Shown one piece after another: positions 18,828-27,979 of a DNA stretch of 64,000 nt (the first letter of the stretch is position 1; every line of letters begins with the position of its first letter). The position numbers and the translations under genes are program-made. Source of the DNA: Brenneria roseae subsp. roseae (GTDB lineage: Bacteria; Pseudomonadota; Gammaproteobacteria; Enterobacterales; Enterobacteriaceae). The stretch spans positions 93,692 to 157,691 of the forward strand of contig NZ_KZ819033.1 in NCBI RefSeq assembly GCF_003115845.1. Direction: 5' to 3'. The notes beneath the pieces are model-generated. The model was not told the DNA's origin. It ran no database searches and saw only the letters and a program-made list of their open reading frames with translations.

Positions 18828-18856
18828 AAAACCCTCGTTTTCGCGAGGGTTCTGCC
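18828..18856. terminator. Bidirectional intrinsic terminator between rsmJ and uspA
   Basis: AACCCTCG (18830-18837) and CGAGGGTT (18844-18851) pair perfectly around a short loop, with A-rich sequence before and a T-rich stem end. It lies between convergent genes. Confidence 0.75.
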
Positions 18857-18931
18857 GTCGTTACACGACACCTTACATCAGCACGGCGTGCGTAACTTTT
18901 TCTACAAAAGACGATTAAATCATGCGAATTT

Positions 18932-19372
18932 TTATTCGTCCTCTTCATCTTCGCGTAGCGGAACAATCAGCATATCAATATGCACCGTGTTAATTAGCTG
19001 ACGCGCGGACGACATCAGTTTGCTCCAGAAATCCTGGTGGTGACCGCAAAGCACCAAATCCACATCGTATTTTCTGATCGCATCGACCAGTACCTGCCCC
19101 AGATCGCCGCTACCACTGAGCGTTTCGGTAATAGGATACCCCGCATTCTGAGACAGATCGGTCAATGCATTCTGGGTTTCTTCGGAGATTCGTTGCTGCA
19201 TATCACCCAGATTGACATCAATCAGCCCGGTGTAGAGATCTGAGTAGTTCACATCGACATGGATTAAAGAAACCTTTGCGTTATACGGCCTTGCCATTGA
19301 AACCGCTTTTTCCACTAACACTTTACTTTCCGGAGAAAGATCAACAGCAATAAGGATATGTTTGTAAGCCAT
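18932..19372 (-). CDS. uspA: Universal stress protein A
   Basis: The 146-residue protein starts [23 protein letters not shown] and continues like E. coli UspA (144 residues), including [13 protein letters not shown] and [12 protein letters not shown]. UspA is a small cytosolic protein induced by growth arrest and many stresses. It lacks the ATP-binding Gly-x9-Gly pattern of MJ0577-type Usp proteins, as expected for the UspA subgroup. Acidic C-terminus EDEEDE is longer than in E. coli. It is transcribed divergently from uspB. Confidence 0.97.
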   Translation of the reverse strand: MAYKHILIAVDLSPESKVLVEKAVSMARPYNAKVSLIHVDVNYSDLYTGLIDVNLGDMQQRISEETQNALTDLSQNAGYPITETLSGSGDLGQVLVDAIRKYDVDLVLCGHHQDFWSKLMSSARQLINTVHIDMLIVPLREDEEDE

Positions 19373-19906
19373 AATAAGACTCCTTCCGTAAAGACTAATT
19401 AATGGTCAGCAGATATTTTCCCTGCCAATCTGATACTTAACAGCTGGTTATATGATAACACCCGGCTGTCTCACCGATATGTTCAGCAGATCACAACGCC
19501 GTATTTTAACAAAAATCAAATAAAGCGCGGCAAATCACAACACCTGGCAATCTTCGCAATATTCTTTATAAGTATAGTAGAAATCGCTCCTTTTCATCAT
19601 TAAATCACACAGGTTCTTCTTTCCAAAAGGATATTACGCCAGACAAAATAACCGGACAGCGTGATTGTCCCCTTCAGGTATGGAAAAAAAAGGCGTTCCT
19701 CTTCTACAATAAAAAAGAGGGGACAATTTCATTTCGTCATCCTCGACAGGTGAAAATGACAATCGGGTTAGCCGTCAAAACCATTGGCTACCCGGGAACA
19801 CAATAAAATCGCGTGAAAACGTGTGGCATAAGTATTCGCAGGGATATTGTCGGCAAGATGTCGTGCACGATGACACCTGACGAATAACATCTACCGGGAG
19901 GGGAGC
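19373..19906. other. Divergent uspA / uspB regulatory region
   Basis: This 534-base AT-rich gap separates uspA and uspB and must contain both promoters. I see several hyphenated inverted repeats (for example CCTCTT at about 19697 with AAGAGG twelve bases on) but no gene, no RNA gene I can identify and no factor site I can name with confidence. Confidence 0.5.
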
Positions 19907-20242
19907 ATGATCAGTACATTTGCGCTTTTCTGGGCTTTATGTGTTGTCTGTATCATCAATATGGCGCGATATTATTCCTCATTACGCGTATTACTGCTGG
20001 TTCTGCGGGATTGCGATCCGCTGCTTTACCAATACGTTGATGGGGGTGGTTTTTTCACATCACATGGTCAGCCAAGCAAACAAATCAGACTGGTACGCTA
20101 TATCTACGCACAGCGTTATCTCGAACACCACGATCCCGAATTTATGCGCCGCTGTGAAAGGGTGCGAGGGCAGTTCCTGCTGACAACCGCGCTGTGTGGA
20201 TTGGTCGTTATCAGTTTAATCGCGATGCTGATTTGGTACTGA
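19907..20242 (+). CDS. uspB: Universal stress protein B
   Basis: The 111-residue membrane protein has the same length as E. coli UspB. It has a hydrophobic segment at each end (residues 2-18 and about 93-110) with a soluble centre containing [18 protein letters not shown]. UspB of E. coli is sigma-S dependent and affects ethanol tolerance in stationary phase. GGGAGGGGAGC precedes the ATG. Confidence 0.95.
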   Translation: MISTFALFWALCVVCIINMARYYSSLRVLLLVLRDCDPLLYQYVDGGGFFTSHGQPSKQIRLVRYIYAQRYLEHHDPEFMRRCERVRGQFLLTTALCGLVVISLIAMLIWY

Positions 20243-20282
20243 AACCCATTTGGTAATGAAATAATGAATCGTTACAGATAGC

Positions 20283-20316
20283 AAAAAGGCGATCCCTTAC
20301 CGAATCGCCTTTTTTA
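20283..20316. terminator. Bidirectional terminator between uspB and pitA
   Basis: AAAAAGGCGAT (20283-20293) pairs with ATCGCCTTTTT (20304-20314) around a ten-base loop; T-runs occur in both directions, matching the convergent genes. Confidence 0.85.
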
Positions 20317-20321
20317 TACGC

Positions 20322-20337
20322 TATACCCAATAGATTT
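20322..20337 (+). repeat. Copy of the TATACCCAATAG short interspersed repeat
   Basis: TATACCCAATAGATTT, followed by CGAAATACCGGGAGCGC. Same family as 514-529 and 42776-42791; sits directly behind the uspB/pitA terminator. Confidence 0.6.
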
Positions 20338-20353
20338 CGAAATACCGGGAGCG

Positions 20354-21859
20354 CTAGATCAGCTTTAACGTCAGCCAATACAGTGTGCCAGACAGTATCA
20401 ACGAGACCGGCAGCGTCAGCACCCAGGCCAACATAATATTTTTCACCGTTTTACTCTGAACGCCGCCGCCGTCGACAATCATTGTCCCGGCAACCGCCGA
20501 TGACAAGACGTGGGTAGTCGAAACCGGCATCCCGGTGTAGCTCGCCACACCAATCGACAGCGCCGCGGTAACCTGTGCGGAAACCCCCTGCGCATAGGTC
20601 ATGCCTTTCTTGCCAATCTTCTCGCCGATCGTGGTGGCAACACGTTTCCAACCCACCATCGTACCCAGAGAAAGAGCCAGCGCTACCGCGATGATGATCC
20701 AAATCGGCGCGTACTCGATAGTCTGCAACAGGTCTTTACGCAGGTTGCTCAGGTAACGTTTATCTTCTGACGGCGTTTCCGGCAGCTTGATAATCCGATC
20801 CATGGTATCGGCGATACACATCAGCAAACGGCGTACTTTGCCACGATCGTCCGCAGTTAACTGATCGTAGCCTTTCAGGTTATTCAACTGTCCTGCGGCA
20901 TGATCAATGGCAAGCATGACGCGTGAACTATCGCAGTGGAATTCGGCCTGTCCGTTTGCGGGAATCGTTTTTTCCGGCGCAGGAATCAACGGTGGCGAGA
21001 GATCGATGACATGCATCAGCGCTTCACCGTGCTGCTGGTAGTATTCCTGCAAATTGACAACCGCATCGCGGGTTCGACTGATGTCGTAGCCGGACGCGTT
21101 CATATTGACGATGAACCCGGCCGGCGCCACGCCGATCAGAACCAGCATAATCAGACCGATGCCCTTCTGACCATCATTCGCACCGTGGGAAAAGCTGACC
21201 CCGATGGCGGATAAAATCAGTGCGGTACGCGTCCAGAAAGGCGGCTTGCGCTTACCATCCTGTTTCTCGCGATCGACAGGCGTCAGGTGAACACGTTGAC
21301 GTTTTTTACTGTTGTTCCAGAAACGGCGCAAGAGGAAAACCATCATCCCGGCGACAATCATCCCTACAATGGGCGACAAAATCAACGACAGGAAAATACT
21401 GATCATCTTGGGTATATTGAGCGCGTCCACCACTGACGTGTCCGTCAACAGCGCGTTAGTCAAACCAATGCCGATAATGGAACCGATCAACGTATGTGAA
21501 CTTGAAGCCGGGATACCGAAATACCAGGTTCCGAGATTCCAGATGATCGCCGCCAGCAGCATGGAAAAAACCATCGCCAGGCCATGAGCGGAACTGACAT
21601 TCAGTAATAAATCGGTAGGCAGCAGGTGGACAATCGCGTAAGCAACGCTTAGCCCGCCCAGCAATACGCCCAAAAAGTTAAACAGGCCAGCCATAACAAC
21701 GGCGAACTGCGCACGCATGGCTCGGGTGTAGATAACGGTAGCAACAGCATTTGCTGTATCGTGGAAGCCATTGATAGCTTCATAAAATAATACAAACAAC
21801 AAAGCCAGGATCAACATCAGGCCGGTGTAGTAATCCAGTCCGGCAAATAAATGTAGCAT
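20354..21859 (-). CDS. pitA: Low-affinity inorganic phosphate transporter
   Basis: The 501-residue protein matches E. coli PitA (499 residues). It carries the duplicated Pit signature: [18 protein letters not shown] near the N-terminus and [15 protein letters not shown] in the middle, with about ten membrane segments and a cytoplasmic loop. It takes up phosphate as metal-phosphate complexes in symport with protons. It is convergent with uspB and divergent from yhiN. Confidence 0.98.
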   Translation of the reverse strand: MLHLFAGLDYYTGLMLILALLFVLFYEAINGFHDTANAVATVIYTRAMRAQFAVVMAGLFNFLGVLLGGLSVAYAIVHLLPTDLLLNVSSAHGLAMVFSMLLAAIIWNLGTWYFGIPASSSHTLIGSIIGIGLTNALLTDTSVVDALNIPKMISIFLSLILSPIVGMIVAGMMVFLLRRFWNNSKKRQRVHLTPVDREKQDGKRKPPFWTRTALILSAIGVSFSHGANDGQKGIGLIMLVLIGVAPAGFIVNMNASGYDISRTRDAVVNLQEYYQQHGEALMHVIDLSPPLIPAPEKTIPANGQAEFHCDSSRVMLAIDHAAGQLNNLKGYDQLTADDRGKVRRLLMCIADTMDRIIKLPETPSEDKRYLSNLRKDLLQTIEYAPIWIIIAVALALSLGTMVGWKRVATTIGEKIGKKGMTYAQGVSAQVTAALSIGVASYTGMPVSTTHVLSSAVAGTMIVDGGGVQSKTVKNIMLAWVLTLPVSLILSGTLYWLTLKLI

Positions 21860-22129
21860 AAGCGTTAGGCCAGTTAGTGGTCATGAACGCGGCGCATTAT
21901 CTGCGACAAGCGGGGGTTGGGAAAAGGGAAATATGAACTTTTTTTGACATAGTATAGAGTGCGATATAACGTCAAAATAATTTACTCAATAAAAATCAAT
22001 TCGTTACATATTTTTACCGAAGCGCGCAAATTGTTACGCTGGCATCCGGCAACAACGAACACTACAATTTGCCGTCCTGATAGTTCGCCGCCCGTCAGGA
22101 ATACTCGAGCCTTAACCGGAGAAAGCATT

Positions 22130-23335
22130 GTGGAACAGTTTGACGTTGTCATTATTGGCGCCGGCGCTGCGGGGTTGTTCTGCGCGGCGCAGGCGGGGCA
22201 GCGTGGACTGCGCGTCCTGTTACTCGATAATGGTAAAAAGGCCGGCCGCAAGATATTGATGTCCGGTGGGGGACGCTGCAACTTTACCAACATGTACGTC
22301 GAGCCTGCGGCCTATCTGTCGCAAAATCCCCATTTCTGCAAATCAGCGCTGGCGCGATATACCCAGTGGGATTTCATCAGCCTGGTGAACCGCTATCAAA
22401 TCGCCTATCACGAAAAAACGCTCGGCCAGCTCTTTTGTGATGATTCCGCCCAGCAGATCGTCGATATGCTGGTGACAGAATGCGAAAAAGCCAACGTGAC
22501 GATACGGCTGCGCAGTGAAGTAACCTCGGTGGAAAAATCAGAGGAAACTTTTATCCTGCAATTGGTCAGCGGCGCCACACTGCACTGTACCTCGCTGGTG
22601 ATTGCCAGCGGTGGCCTGTCCATGCCGGGGCTGGGCGCAACCCCCTTTGGCTATCAGTTAGCTCAACAATTTGGGTTGAATGTTTTGCCAACGCGGGCCG
22701 CCTTAGTACCGTTTACGCTGCATAAACCCTTGCTGGAACGCTTGCAGACGTTATCGGGCGTCTCCGTCCCCGCGCTGATCACCGCAGAAAACGGGGTTAC
22801 CTTCCGGGAAAATATTCTGTTTACGCATCGCGGCCTCTCCGGCCCGGCGGTGCTGCAATTATCCAGCTATTGGCAGCCCGGTGAGTTCGTCACCGTTAAT
22901 TTGTTGCCCAGTCAGGATTTATCTGCGCTGATTAACGATGAACGATTGTCCCACCCCAACCAAAGCCTGAAAAACACGTTGGCGCAGTGGCTTCCCAAAC
23001 GCCTGGTGGAGTGTCTGCAAACGCTGGGGCAACTGCCGGATGTCACTCTGAAGCAGTTAACTCACGCCCAACAACAGCAAACTGAAACAAACATCCAGCA
23101 GTGGCGGATACAGCCCAACGGAACGGAAGGCTACCGGACGGCAGAGGTTACGCTGGGCGGCGTAGATACCCGCGAGCTCTCTTCCAAAACCATGGAAACC
23201 AACAAAGTAGCGGGCCTTTACTTCATTGGTGAAGTCGTTGACGTCACCGGCTGGCTCGGCGGCTACAACTTTCAATGGGCATGGAGTTCAGCCTGGGCTT
23301 GCGCGCAGGCCCTGCCGGTTGTGAGGCAAAAATAA
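22130..23335 (+). CDS. yhiN: YhiN-family NAD(P)/FAD-dependent oxidoreductase
   Basis: The 401-residue flavoprotein belongs to the HI0933-like family: dinucleotide-binding VVIIGAGAAGLFCAAQAG at the start, GRKILMSGGGRCNFTN, ASGGLSMPGLGATPFGY, and at the end GLYFIGEVVDVTGWLGGYNFQWAWSSAW. The physiological reaction is unknown. The start is GTG at 22130 with GGAGAAA seven bases upstream and aligns with MERFDAIIIG of E. coli; 57 codons further upstream are rejected. pitA-yhiN adjacency is conserved with E. coli. The sequence immediately behind its stop is a decayed gene stretch. Confidence 0.93.
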   Translation: MEQFDVVIIGAGAAGLFCAAQAGQRGLRVLLLDNGKKAGRKILMSGGGRCNFTNMYVEPAAYLSQNPHFCKSALARYTQWDFISLVNRYQIAYHEKTLGQLFCDDSAQQIVDMLVTECEKANVTIRLRSEVTSVEKSEETFILQLVSGATLHCTSLVIASGGLSMPGLGATPFGYQLAQQFGLNVLPTRAALVPFTLHKPLLERLQTLSGVSVPALITAENGVTFRENILFTHRGLSGPAVLQLSSYWQPGEFVTVNLLPSQDLSALINDERLSHPNQSLKNTLAQWLPKRLVECLQTLGQLPDVTLKQLTHAQQQQTETNIQQWRIQPNGTEGYRTAEVTLGGVDTRELSSKTMETNKVAGLYFIGEVVDVTGWLGGYNFQWAWSSAWACAQALPVVRQK

Positions 23336-23336
23336 A

Positions 23337-23653
23337 GTTTGCACATTGCCATAATCATAAGAAAGTTTATTACTTCGCGGGTAAGGAAATAACTGAATGG
23401 CAGCCCGATTATATTGAACCTGTCGATACGCGGGGAACAGGAAATGCTTTTTTAACCGGCGTTATTATTGTCTGACCATACCGAACCGGATGAAAAGGTC
23501 ATTATTCGCGCCGTGGCGGCAGGCGGAAAATCGGCAAGCAACGTTTTATATCATTACGGAGATTTGGTTTCGGTAAACCTTATTCAGGCTGATATCGCTG
23601 TCCCTTTAAATAAAAACATGTCTGGCATTCACTCCGTAATAATCTGGGGCTAA
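23337..23653 (+). pseudogene. C-terminal remnant of a PfkB-type sugar kinase, frameshifted
   Basis: One frame up to 23475 reads VYYFAGKEITEWQPDYIEPVDTRGTGNAFLTGV, closely like the PfkB signature region (VDTTGAGDAFVAG) with the preceding strand pair. It then stops, and the next frame (from about 23468) continues with EKVIIRAVAAGGKSASN, as expected for the helix and final strand after the signature. The catalytic GAGD is changed to GTGN, and the N-terminal two thirds are missing. The fragment is fused directly behind yhiN, whose reading frame it overlaps. I read it as the debris of a deleted sugar kinase gene. Confidence 0.6.
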
Positions 23654-23655
23654 AT

Positions 23656-23793
23656 ATGTTTTGGACCAAATTGTGTTTTCTCATTGTGGCCCTGATGCTT
23701 AGCGCCAGAATTGGCGGCGTATTTTTAGGTATGATCGGGGCGTCGGCGTTCTTTAGATACGATGAGTATCGTAGAAACCTCTTTTATAAATAA
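23656..23793 (+). pseudogene. Small membrane ORF, possible N-terminal stub of a Dcu-type transporter
   Basis: An ATG frame of 45 residues starts 2 bases after the kinase remnant. It has one hydrophobic segment: TKLCFLIVALMLSARIGGVFLGMIGASAFF. The pattern (hydrophobic stretch, then ARxGGxxLGxxG) is that of the first membrane segment of DcuA/DcuB-type C4-dicarboxylate transporters, after which the frame leaves the family and ends in RYDEYRRNLFYK. It may be a truncated transporter gene next to a truncated kinase gene, or a small membrane protein in its own right. Confidence 0.4.
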
Positions 23794-24177
23794 AAATCAG
23801 TAAGGTTATCTAATTTATTAAGAAAACTTGTTCTTTTTATAAATAATTAAAAAAATGCCTTACGACAATGCATTCGCGCTTAAACCCAGCATTCATCTCT
23901 CTACAAAAACCGTACTCAATTTATCAAACAGTTCACATTTTTTAGCTCGCTTCTTCACTGCATTTATCAGCCAACTTGATAAACACATCATATTTCGAAA
24001 AAGATTTGTCGTACATTCAAGCAGTATAAATTGCGCACTAAGAAATCGGCCTGGAACGATTTCAATCAACGACCTGAATCAGATGCGCCGATCATTTTCA
24101 ATGATGGGAAGCATTACGCCGATATCGAAGTGTGCCAGATGTCAGCGCGATTTCCTTCACCAGCGAGGGGGAAGAAG
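23794..24177. other. AT-rich spacer at the left edge of the GC-rich island
   Basis: The first 250 bases are strikingly AT-rich and the composition turns GC-rich from about 24050 onward. No gene, integrase or direct repeat of the tRNA-Pro 3' end is visible. It should contain the promoter of the sigma-54 activator gene. GAGGGGGAAGAAG at the right end is its ribosome binding site. Confidence 0.5.
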
Positions 24178-26238
24178 ATGAAAAAGAAACTGTGTGTCAT
24201 CGGGCTGGCGGAGGTCGTCTGCGACGCCATGGGCGCGCGCCTGAGGTCGCTGATCGGTGAATACGCCGAGATCATGTGCTGGTGCCTCGAGACCAGCGAC
24301 AATGCGCCGCCGCGCGGCTACGACCTGTACCTCGCGACCTATCCCGGCACCTATGAATACGCCAAGCGCATTCTCCCTGATGGCACCCCGATACTGCTGG
24401 CGGGTCGGTTCGTAAACCCATCGAACTTCGACCGGCTTCTCGAACTGCCCAAGGGAACCCATGTGCTGGCGGTCGACAATTCACTGGAGAGGGCGAAATA
24501 CCTCATGTGGGAAATTGCCCGCTTCGGGATCAATCATCTCGACATATCCCCATATTATCCCGGCGGTCCAGAGCCTGCGGACATGGACCAGGCTGTCGCT
24601 ATCGGCGCCGGCAGAAAGAAAAACGTTCCCGACGGCATGGAATTCATCGATCTCGGCGTGAAGGATATCACCATCACGACCTATGCCGCGATCCTGCGGG
24701 CGCTCTCCATTTCCGACGACGTGCTCAACACCATCGCCCACACCTACATGGATTCCGTTTTCGAGACGGCGCGCCGCAGCAACAAACTCAGAACGCGCCG
24801 GGATACGATCATCAACAACATCGACGAGATCATCCTCGGCATCGACGAGGAAGGCGCCATCATCTTCAAGAACCACGCCGCCGAAGGCCTGATCGCGAAC
24901 GTCGGCAAGACCGACGCGTTGCGCTTCGAGGACGTCTTCACCGAATTGGAGCATCCCTTCTCGTATTATTACGAGAACAGCAACGAGGAAATCGTCACCA
25001 GGATCAACAATCTGTACCACGTGCTCCAGATCAAGCCCGTCGCCGAGCCGATCGGGGGGAATATCGGCGCGATCATCATCGTGAAACCCGTCAATCGGGT
25101 CCAGGAATTGGAGAACAAAGTCAGACGCAAGCTGAAGGGGTCGGGACTGACGGCGAAATATTCCTTCGCCGACATATTGGGGAAATCTCCGGCCATCCGG
25201 CAGGCGGTGGAGATAGCACGCAAGTTCGCCGACACCTCTCTGACCGTGCTACTGGAGAGCGAGAGCGGAACGGGCAAGGAACTCTTCGCCCAGTCCATCC
25301 ACCAGGCTTCCGCCTGCGCCAACGGCCCGTTCGTCGCCTTCAACTTCTCTGCGCTGCCGGAGACCTTGGCCGAGAGCGAGCTGTTCGGATACGAGGAGGG
25401 CGCTTTCACCGGCGCGCGCCGTGGCGGCAAACCCGGCCTGTTCGAGCAGGCCCACAACGGTACGATCTTTCTGGACGAACTGGGGAGCGCCTCGCTCGGC
25501 GTGCAGGCCCGGCTGCTCCGGGTGCTGGAGGAGCGGGAGGTGCGCCGCATCGGCGGCGAGCGGGTGCTGCCGATCTCCGTGCGCGTCATCGCCGCCACCA
25601 ACGAAAGCCTCGTTGCCATGATCCGCGACAAACAGTTCCGCCAGGATCTGTTCTATCGAATCTGCACCTGCCCCTTGTACATTCCGCCGCTGCGCAAGCG
25701 CAAAGGCGACGTGCTACTCCTGGCCAAGCATTTCGCCGAAACGCATCACGCCCACAACCTGAAGTTCGACAGGGAGCTGGAGGATTTCTGCAACACCTAC
25801 GACTGGCCGGGCAATGTGCGCGAGTTACAGAACATGGTCACCTATCTGTGTACGGTCGTGCCTTCGGGCCGCACCTGCACCATCGCCGATCTACCGCGCT
25901 ACTTTCAATCGGCCAGCTATTCACCGAACCTCGACGAGAAGGAACAGATTCTGCTCGCCACCGTCCGCGAAGAGCTGATGAAGAACGGCACTCTGGACGT
26001 CTGCAAAGCGATCCTGTCCATCTACAGCACGAAGACCAAGGGCCAGAACATGGGGCGGGAGCCGCTGTTCAGCCTGTTGAAGAGCAATGACGACGACATC
26101 ACCTATCCGGCGCTGAGGCGCCATCTCGGCGTGCTGAAGCGCCACGACATGCTGCGCGCGGGCTCAACCAAGCAGGGCACCGAAATCACGCCTCTCGGCC
26201 GCGAATTTCTGAACTATATCAACCGCGTAAAACCATGA
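24178..26238 (+). CDS. Sigma-54-dependent transcriptional activator with unrecognised N-terminal sensor
   Basis: This 686-residue protein has three parts. Residues 1-200 form an unrecognised alpha/beta region (CVIGLAEVVCDAMGARL, YDLYLATYPGTYEYAKRI, TPILLAGRF). Residues 205-305 look like a PAS domain (IINNIDEIILGIDEEGAIIFKN). The AAA+ domain (330-565) has Walker A SESGTGKE (361-368), the sigma-54 contact loop GAFTGA (408-413), Walker B FLDELG and WPGNVREL. The C-terminus (600-686) is not the usual Fis helix-turn-helix; it ends in YPALRRHLGVLKRHDMLRAG and TPLGREFLNYINR, which looks like a winged helix. The start is set by GAGGGGGAAGAAG. It almost surely activates the adjacent operon, which has a -24/-12 promoter. 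Codon use is GC-rich and foreign to the neighbours. Confidence 0.88.
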   Translation: MKKKLCVIGLAEVVCDAMGARLRSLIGEYAEIMCWCLETSDNAPPRGYDLYLATYPGTYEYAKRILPDGTPILLAGRFVNPSNFDRLLELPKGTHVLAVDNSLERAKYLMWEIARFGINHLDISPYYPGGPEPADMDQAVAIGAGRKKNVPDGMEFIDLGVKDITITTYAAILRALSISDDVLNTIAHTYMDSVFETARRSNKLRTRRDTIINNIDEIILGIDEEGAIIFKNHAAEGLIANVGKTDALRFEDVFTELEHPFSYYYENSNEEIVTRINNLYHVLQIKPVAEPIGGNIGAIIIVKPVNRVQELENKVRRKLKGSGLTAKYSFADILGKSPAIRQAVEIARKFADTSLTVLLESESGTGKELFAQSIHQASACANGPFVAFNFSALPETLAESELFGYEEGAFTGARRGGKPGLFEQAHNGTIFLDELGSASLGVQARLLRVLEEREVRRIGGERVLPISVRVIAATNESLVAMIRDKQFRQDLFYRICTCPLYIPPLRKRKGDVLLLAKHFAETHHAHNLKFDRELEDFCNTYDWPGNVRELQNMVTYLCTVVPSGRTCTIADLPRYFQSASYSPNLDEKEQILLATVREELMKNGTLDVCKAILSIYSTKTKGQNMGREPLFSLLKSNDDDITYPALRRHLGVLKRHDMLRAGSTKQGTEITPLGREFLNYINRVKP

Positions 26239-26355
26239 GCGGAAGGCAAAGGCCGCGCCGGTGTGAGATCCGCCGCCGGAAGCGGCTTCACCGCAATGCA
26301 CAGACCCTGCAAGACACCGCACGGCGGAGAAAATAGTAAGGCATGGCGCAACTCA

Positions 26356-26389
26356 ATTGGGATGGATTAGGTCGGTTCAATATCCCAAT
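26356..26389. promoter_or_regulatory. Inverted repeat, candidate upstream activator site
   Basis: ATTGGGAT (26356-26363) and ATCCCAAT (26382-26389) are perfect eight-base arms separated by 18 bases. The repeat lies about 60-95 bases upstream of the -24 element, a typical place for a sigma-54 activator to bind. TTTCAACCAGTTA at 26431-26443 between them and the promoter differs by one base from an IHF consensus, so DNA bending is possible. Confidence 0.5.
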
Positions 26390-26449
26390 AGTTGCTATAA
26401 ATATCTTTAATATTCTTATTTTATTATTAATTTCAACCAGTTATTAGTT

Positions 26450-26465
26450 TGGCACATCTCCTGCA
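26450..26465 (+). promoter_or_regulatory. Sigma-54 (-24/-12) promoter of the MmgE/PrpD-transporter operon
   Basis: TGGCAC-ATCTC-CTGCA has the invariant GG (26451-26452) and GC (26463-26464) separated by exactly ten bases. Transcription would start near 26476, about 40 bases before the first ATG. Confidence 0.88.
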
Positions 26466-26516
26466 TAACGAGCGCATCAAACAACTGCATCATACCTCAC
26501 GGAGACTCCAGACATC

Positions 26517-27950
26517 ATGACGTCAATTCAAAACAACCCTTTCGCCATCGTCCCGGCCGACACGACCATGACACGGGATGCGGCGAGATTCGTCGAAACC
26601 GTCGCCTTTGGCGACATGCCGACGGAAGTGCTGCGCGTCGGCACCCGTTGCCTGCTCGACGGCCTTGGACTGTACGTAGCCGGCTCGGACCATGAATGCG
26701 TGAACATTCTGGCGAAGATCGCAAAAGACACCGGCGGCAAGGGAGAAGCCCCGCTCCTCGGCGATCCCGGCACCAGGGTGCCCGCGCCCATCGCGGCGCG
26801 TGTCATGGGGACCGCCGGTCACGTGCACGACTGGGATGACTCCCAGGTCAGCCTCGACCCCGATCACGTGTATGGTCTCCTCACCCACCCGACCATGCCC
26901 TCCCTTACCGGCGCCCTCGTCGCCGCGCAGATGCGCGGCGGCGTCTCCGGCAGGGATTTCATGCTGGCGTTCATGACCGGGTTCGAAGTCGAGACGAAGA
27001 TCTCGGAATGGATGCTGCCGCAGCATTATCGACGCGGCTTCCATTCCAGCGGTACGGTCGGCACGTTCGGCGCCTATGCGGCGGCCGCCAAGGTGCTTGG
27101 CCTAAAAGGTGACACGCTGCGCTGGGGTTTCGGCATCGCCGCGAGCCTCGCCGCCGGCATCCGCGTCAATTTCGGCACCATGACTAAATCGCTGCATGTC
27201 GGCCGCGCCTGCGAGAACGGCATCACCGCCGCCATCCTCGCCAAGGCAGGCTATACCGCCGATCCCTCTGCGCTGGACGGCATCTGGGGCTTTTGCGCCG
27301 TACTCGGCGGCGGCGTTTCGCCGGACAAGATCGCGCAAGGCTTCGGCAAGACCTGGAGCATCGACCGCCCGGGAGTGAGCATCAAGCCTTATCCCTGCGG
27401 CGTGCTGACTCATCCGTCCGCCGACCTGATGCTGAAGCTGGTCAGGGACAATGGCGTCAAGAGCGGCGAGGTTGAACGGATCATCTTGCGCGCCGGCTCG
27501 AATATCCTGAACCCAATCCGCTACCCGATCGCGAAGAACCACCTGCAGGCCAAATTCTCGCTGCCGGCGATCCTGGCCATGATGGTACTCAGCGGCAAGG
27601 CCGGTAAACGGGAATTCTCCGATGCTTTTGTTGGCAGCGACGCCATGCAGGCCATGCAGCAACGTATTTCCTGCCAGTTCGATCCGGCCATCGAGGCCAA
27701 AGGTTTCGACAAGATGCGATCGAGCATCGAGATCGTCCTCAAGGACGGCCGCTCGCTCCGCGGCGACGCCGACGAGCGCTACCGCGGCGGACCCGATAAT
27801 CCCATCACCGACGCCGAACTCGAAGGCAAGGTTTTCAGCTGCGCCGAAGACGTACTTAGCAACGCCGCCACCGAGCGATTGATCGATCACGCCTGGAGAG
27901 TTTTGGACCTGAAGGACGTCTCGATCCTGACGACACTTCTGCACGAATAA
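26517..27950 (+). CDS. MmgE/PrpD family protein 1
   Basis: The 477-residue protein belongs to the MmgE/PrpD fold: GHVHDWDDSQ near residue 100, HPTMPSLTGALVAAQ, FHSSGTVGTFGAYAAAAKVLGL and TKSLHVGRACENG around residue 225. Characterised relatives are 2-methylcitrate dehydratase (PrpD), cis-aconitate decarboxylase and iminodisuccinate epimerase; all act on polycarboxylates through proton abstraction. The specific reaction cannot be read from the sequence. It is the first gene behind the sigma-54 promoter, with GGAG before the ATG, and 29 bases ahead of a dicarboxylate-type transporter gene. It is only distantly similar to the second MmgE/PrpD protein of the operon. Confidence 0.88.
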   Translation: MTSIQNNPFAIVPADTTMTRDAARFVETVAFGDMPTEVLRVGTRCLLDGLGLYVAGSDHECVNILAKIAKDTGGKGEAPLLGDPGTRVPAPIAARVMGTAGHVHDWDDSQVSLDPDHVYGLLTHPTMPSLTGALVAAQMRGGVSGRDFMLAFMTGFEVETKISEWMLPQHYRRGFHSSGTVGTFGAYAAAAKVLGLKGDTLRWGFGIAASLAAGIRVNFGTMTKSLHVGRACENGITAAILAKAGYTADPSALDGIWGFCAVLGGGVSPDKIAQGFGKTWSIDRPGVSIKPYPCGVLTHPSADLMLKLVRDNGVKSGEVERIILRAGSNILNPIRYPIAKNHLQAKFSLPAILAMMVLSGKAGKREFSDAFVGSDAMQAMQQRISCQFDPAIEAKGFDKMRSSIEIVLKDGRSLRGDADERYRGGPDNPITDAELEGKVFSCAEDVLSNAATERLIDHAWRVLDLKDVSILTTLLHE

Positions 27951-27979
27951 TAATAATTCCGCAACCCGGAGAGACCATT

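Noticed and set aside
23855..24181. 108-codon frame just before the sigma-54 activator
   Set aside because: Low-complexity AT-rich composition, no ribosome site, and it overlaps the strong ribosome site of the activator gene.
24507..26090. Long open frame of 527 codons in another plus-strand frame inside the sigma-54 activator
   Set aside because: It is a by-product of the high GC content: the translation is Arg/His/Gly-rich with no domain pattern, while the overlapping frame has complete AAA+ motifs.
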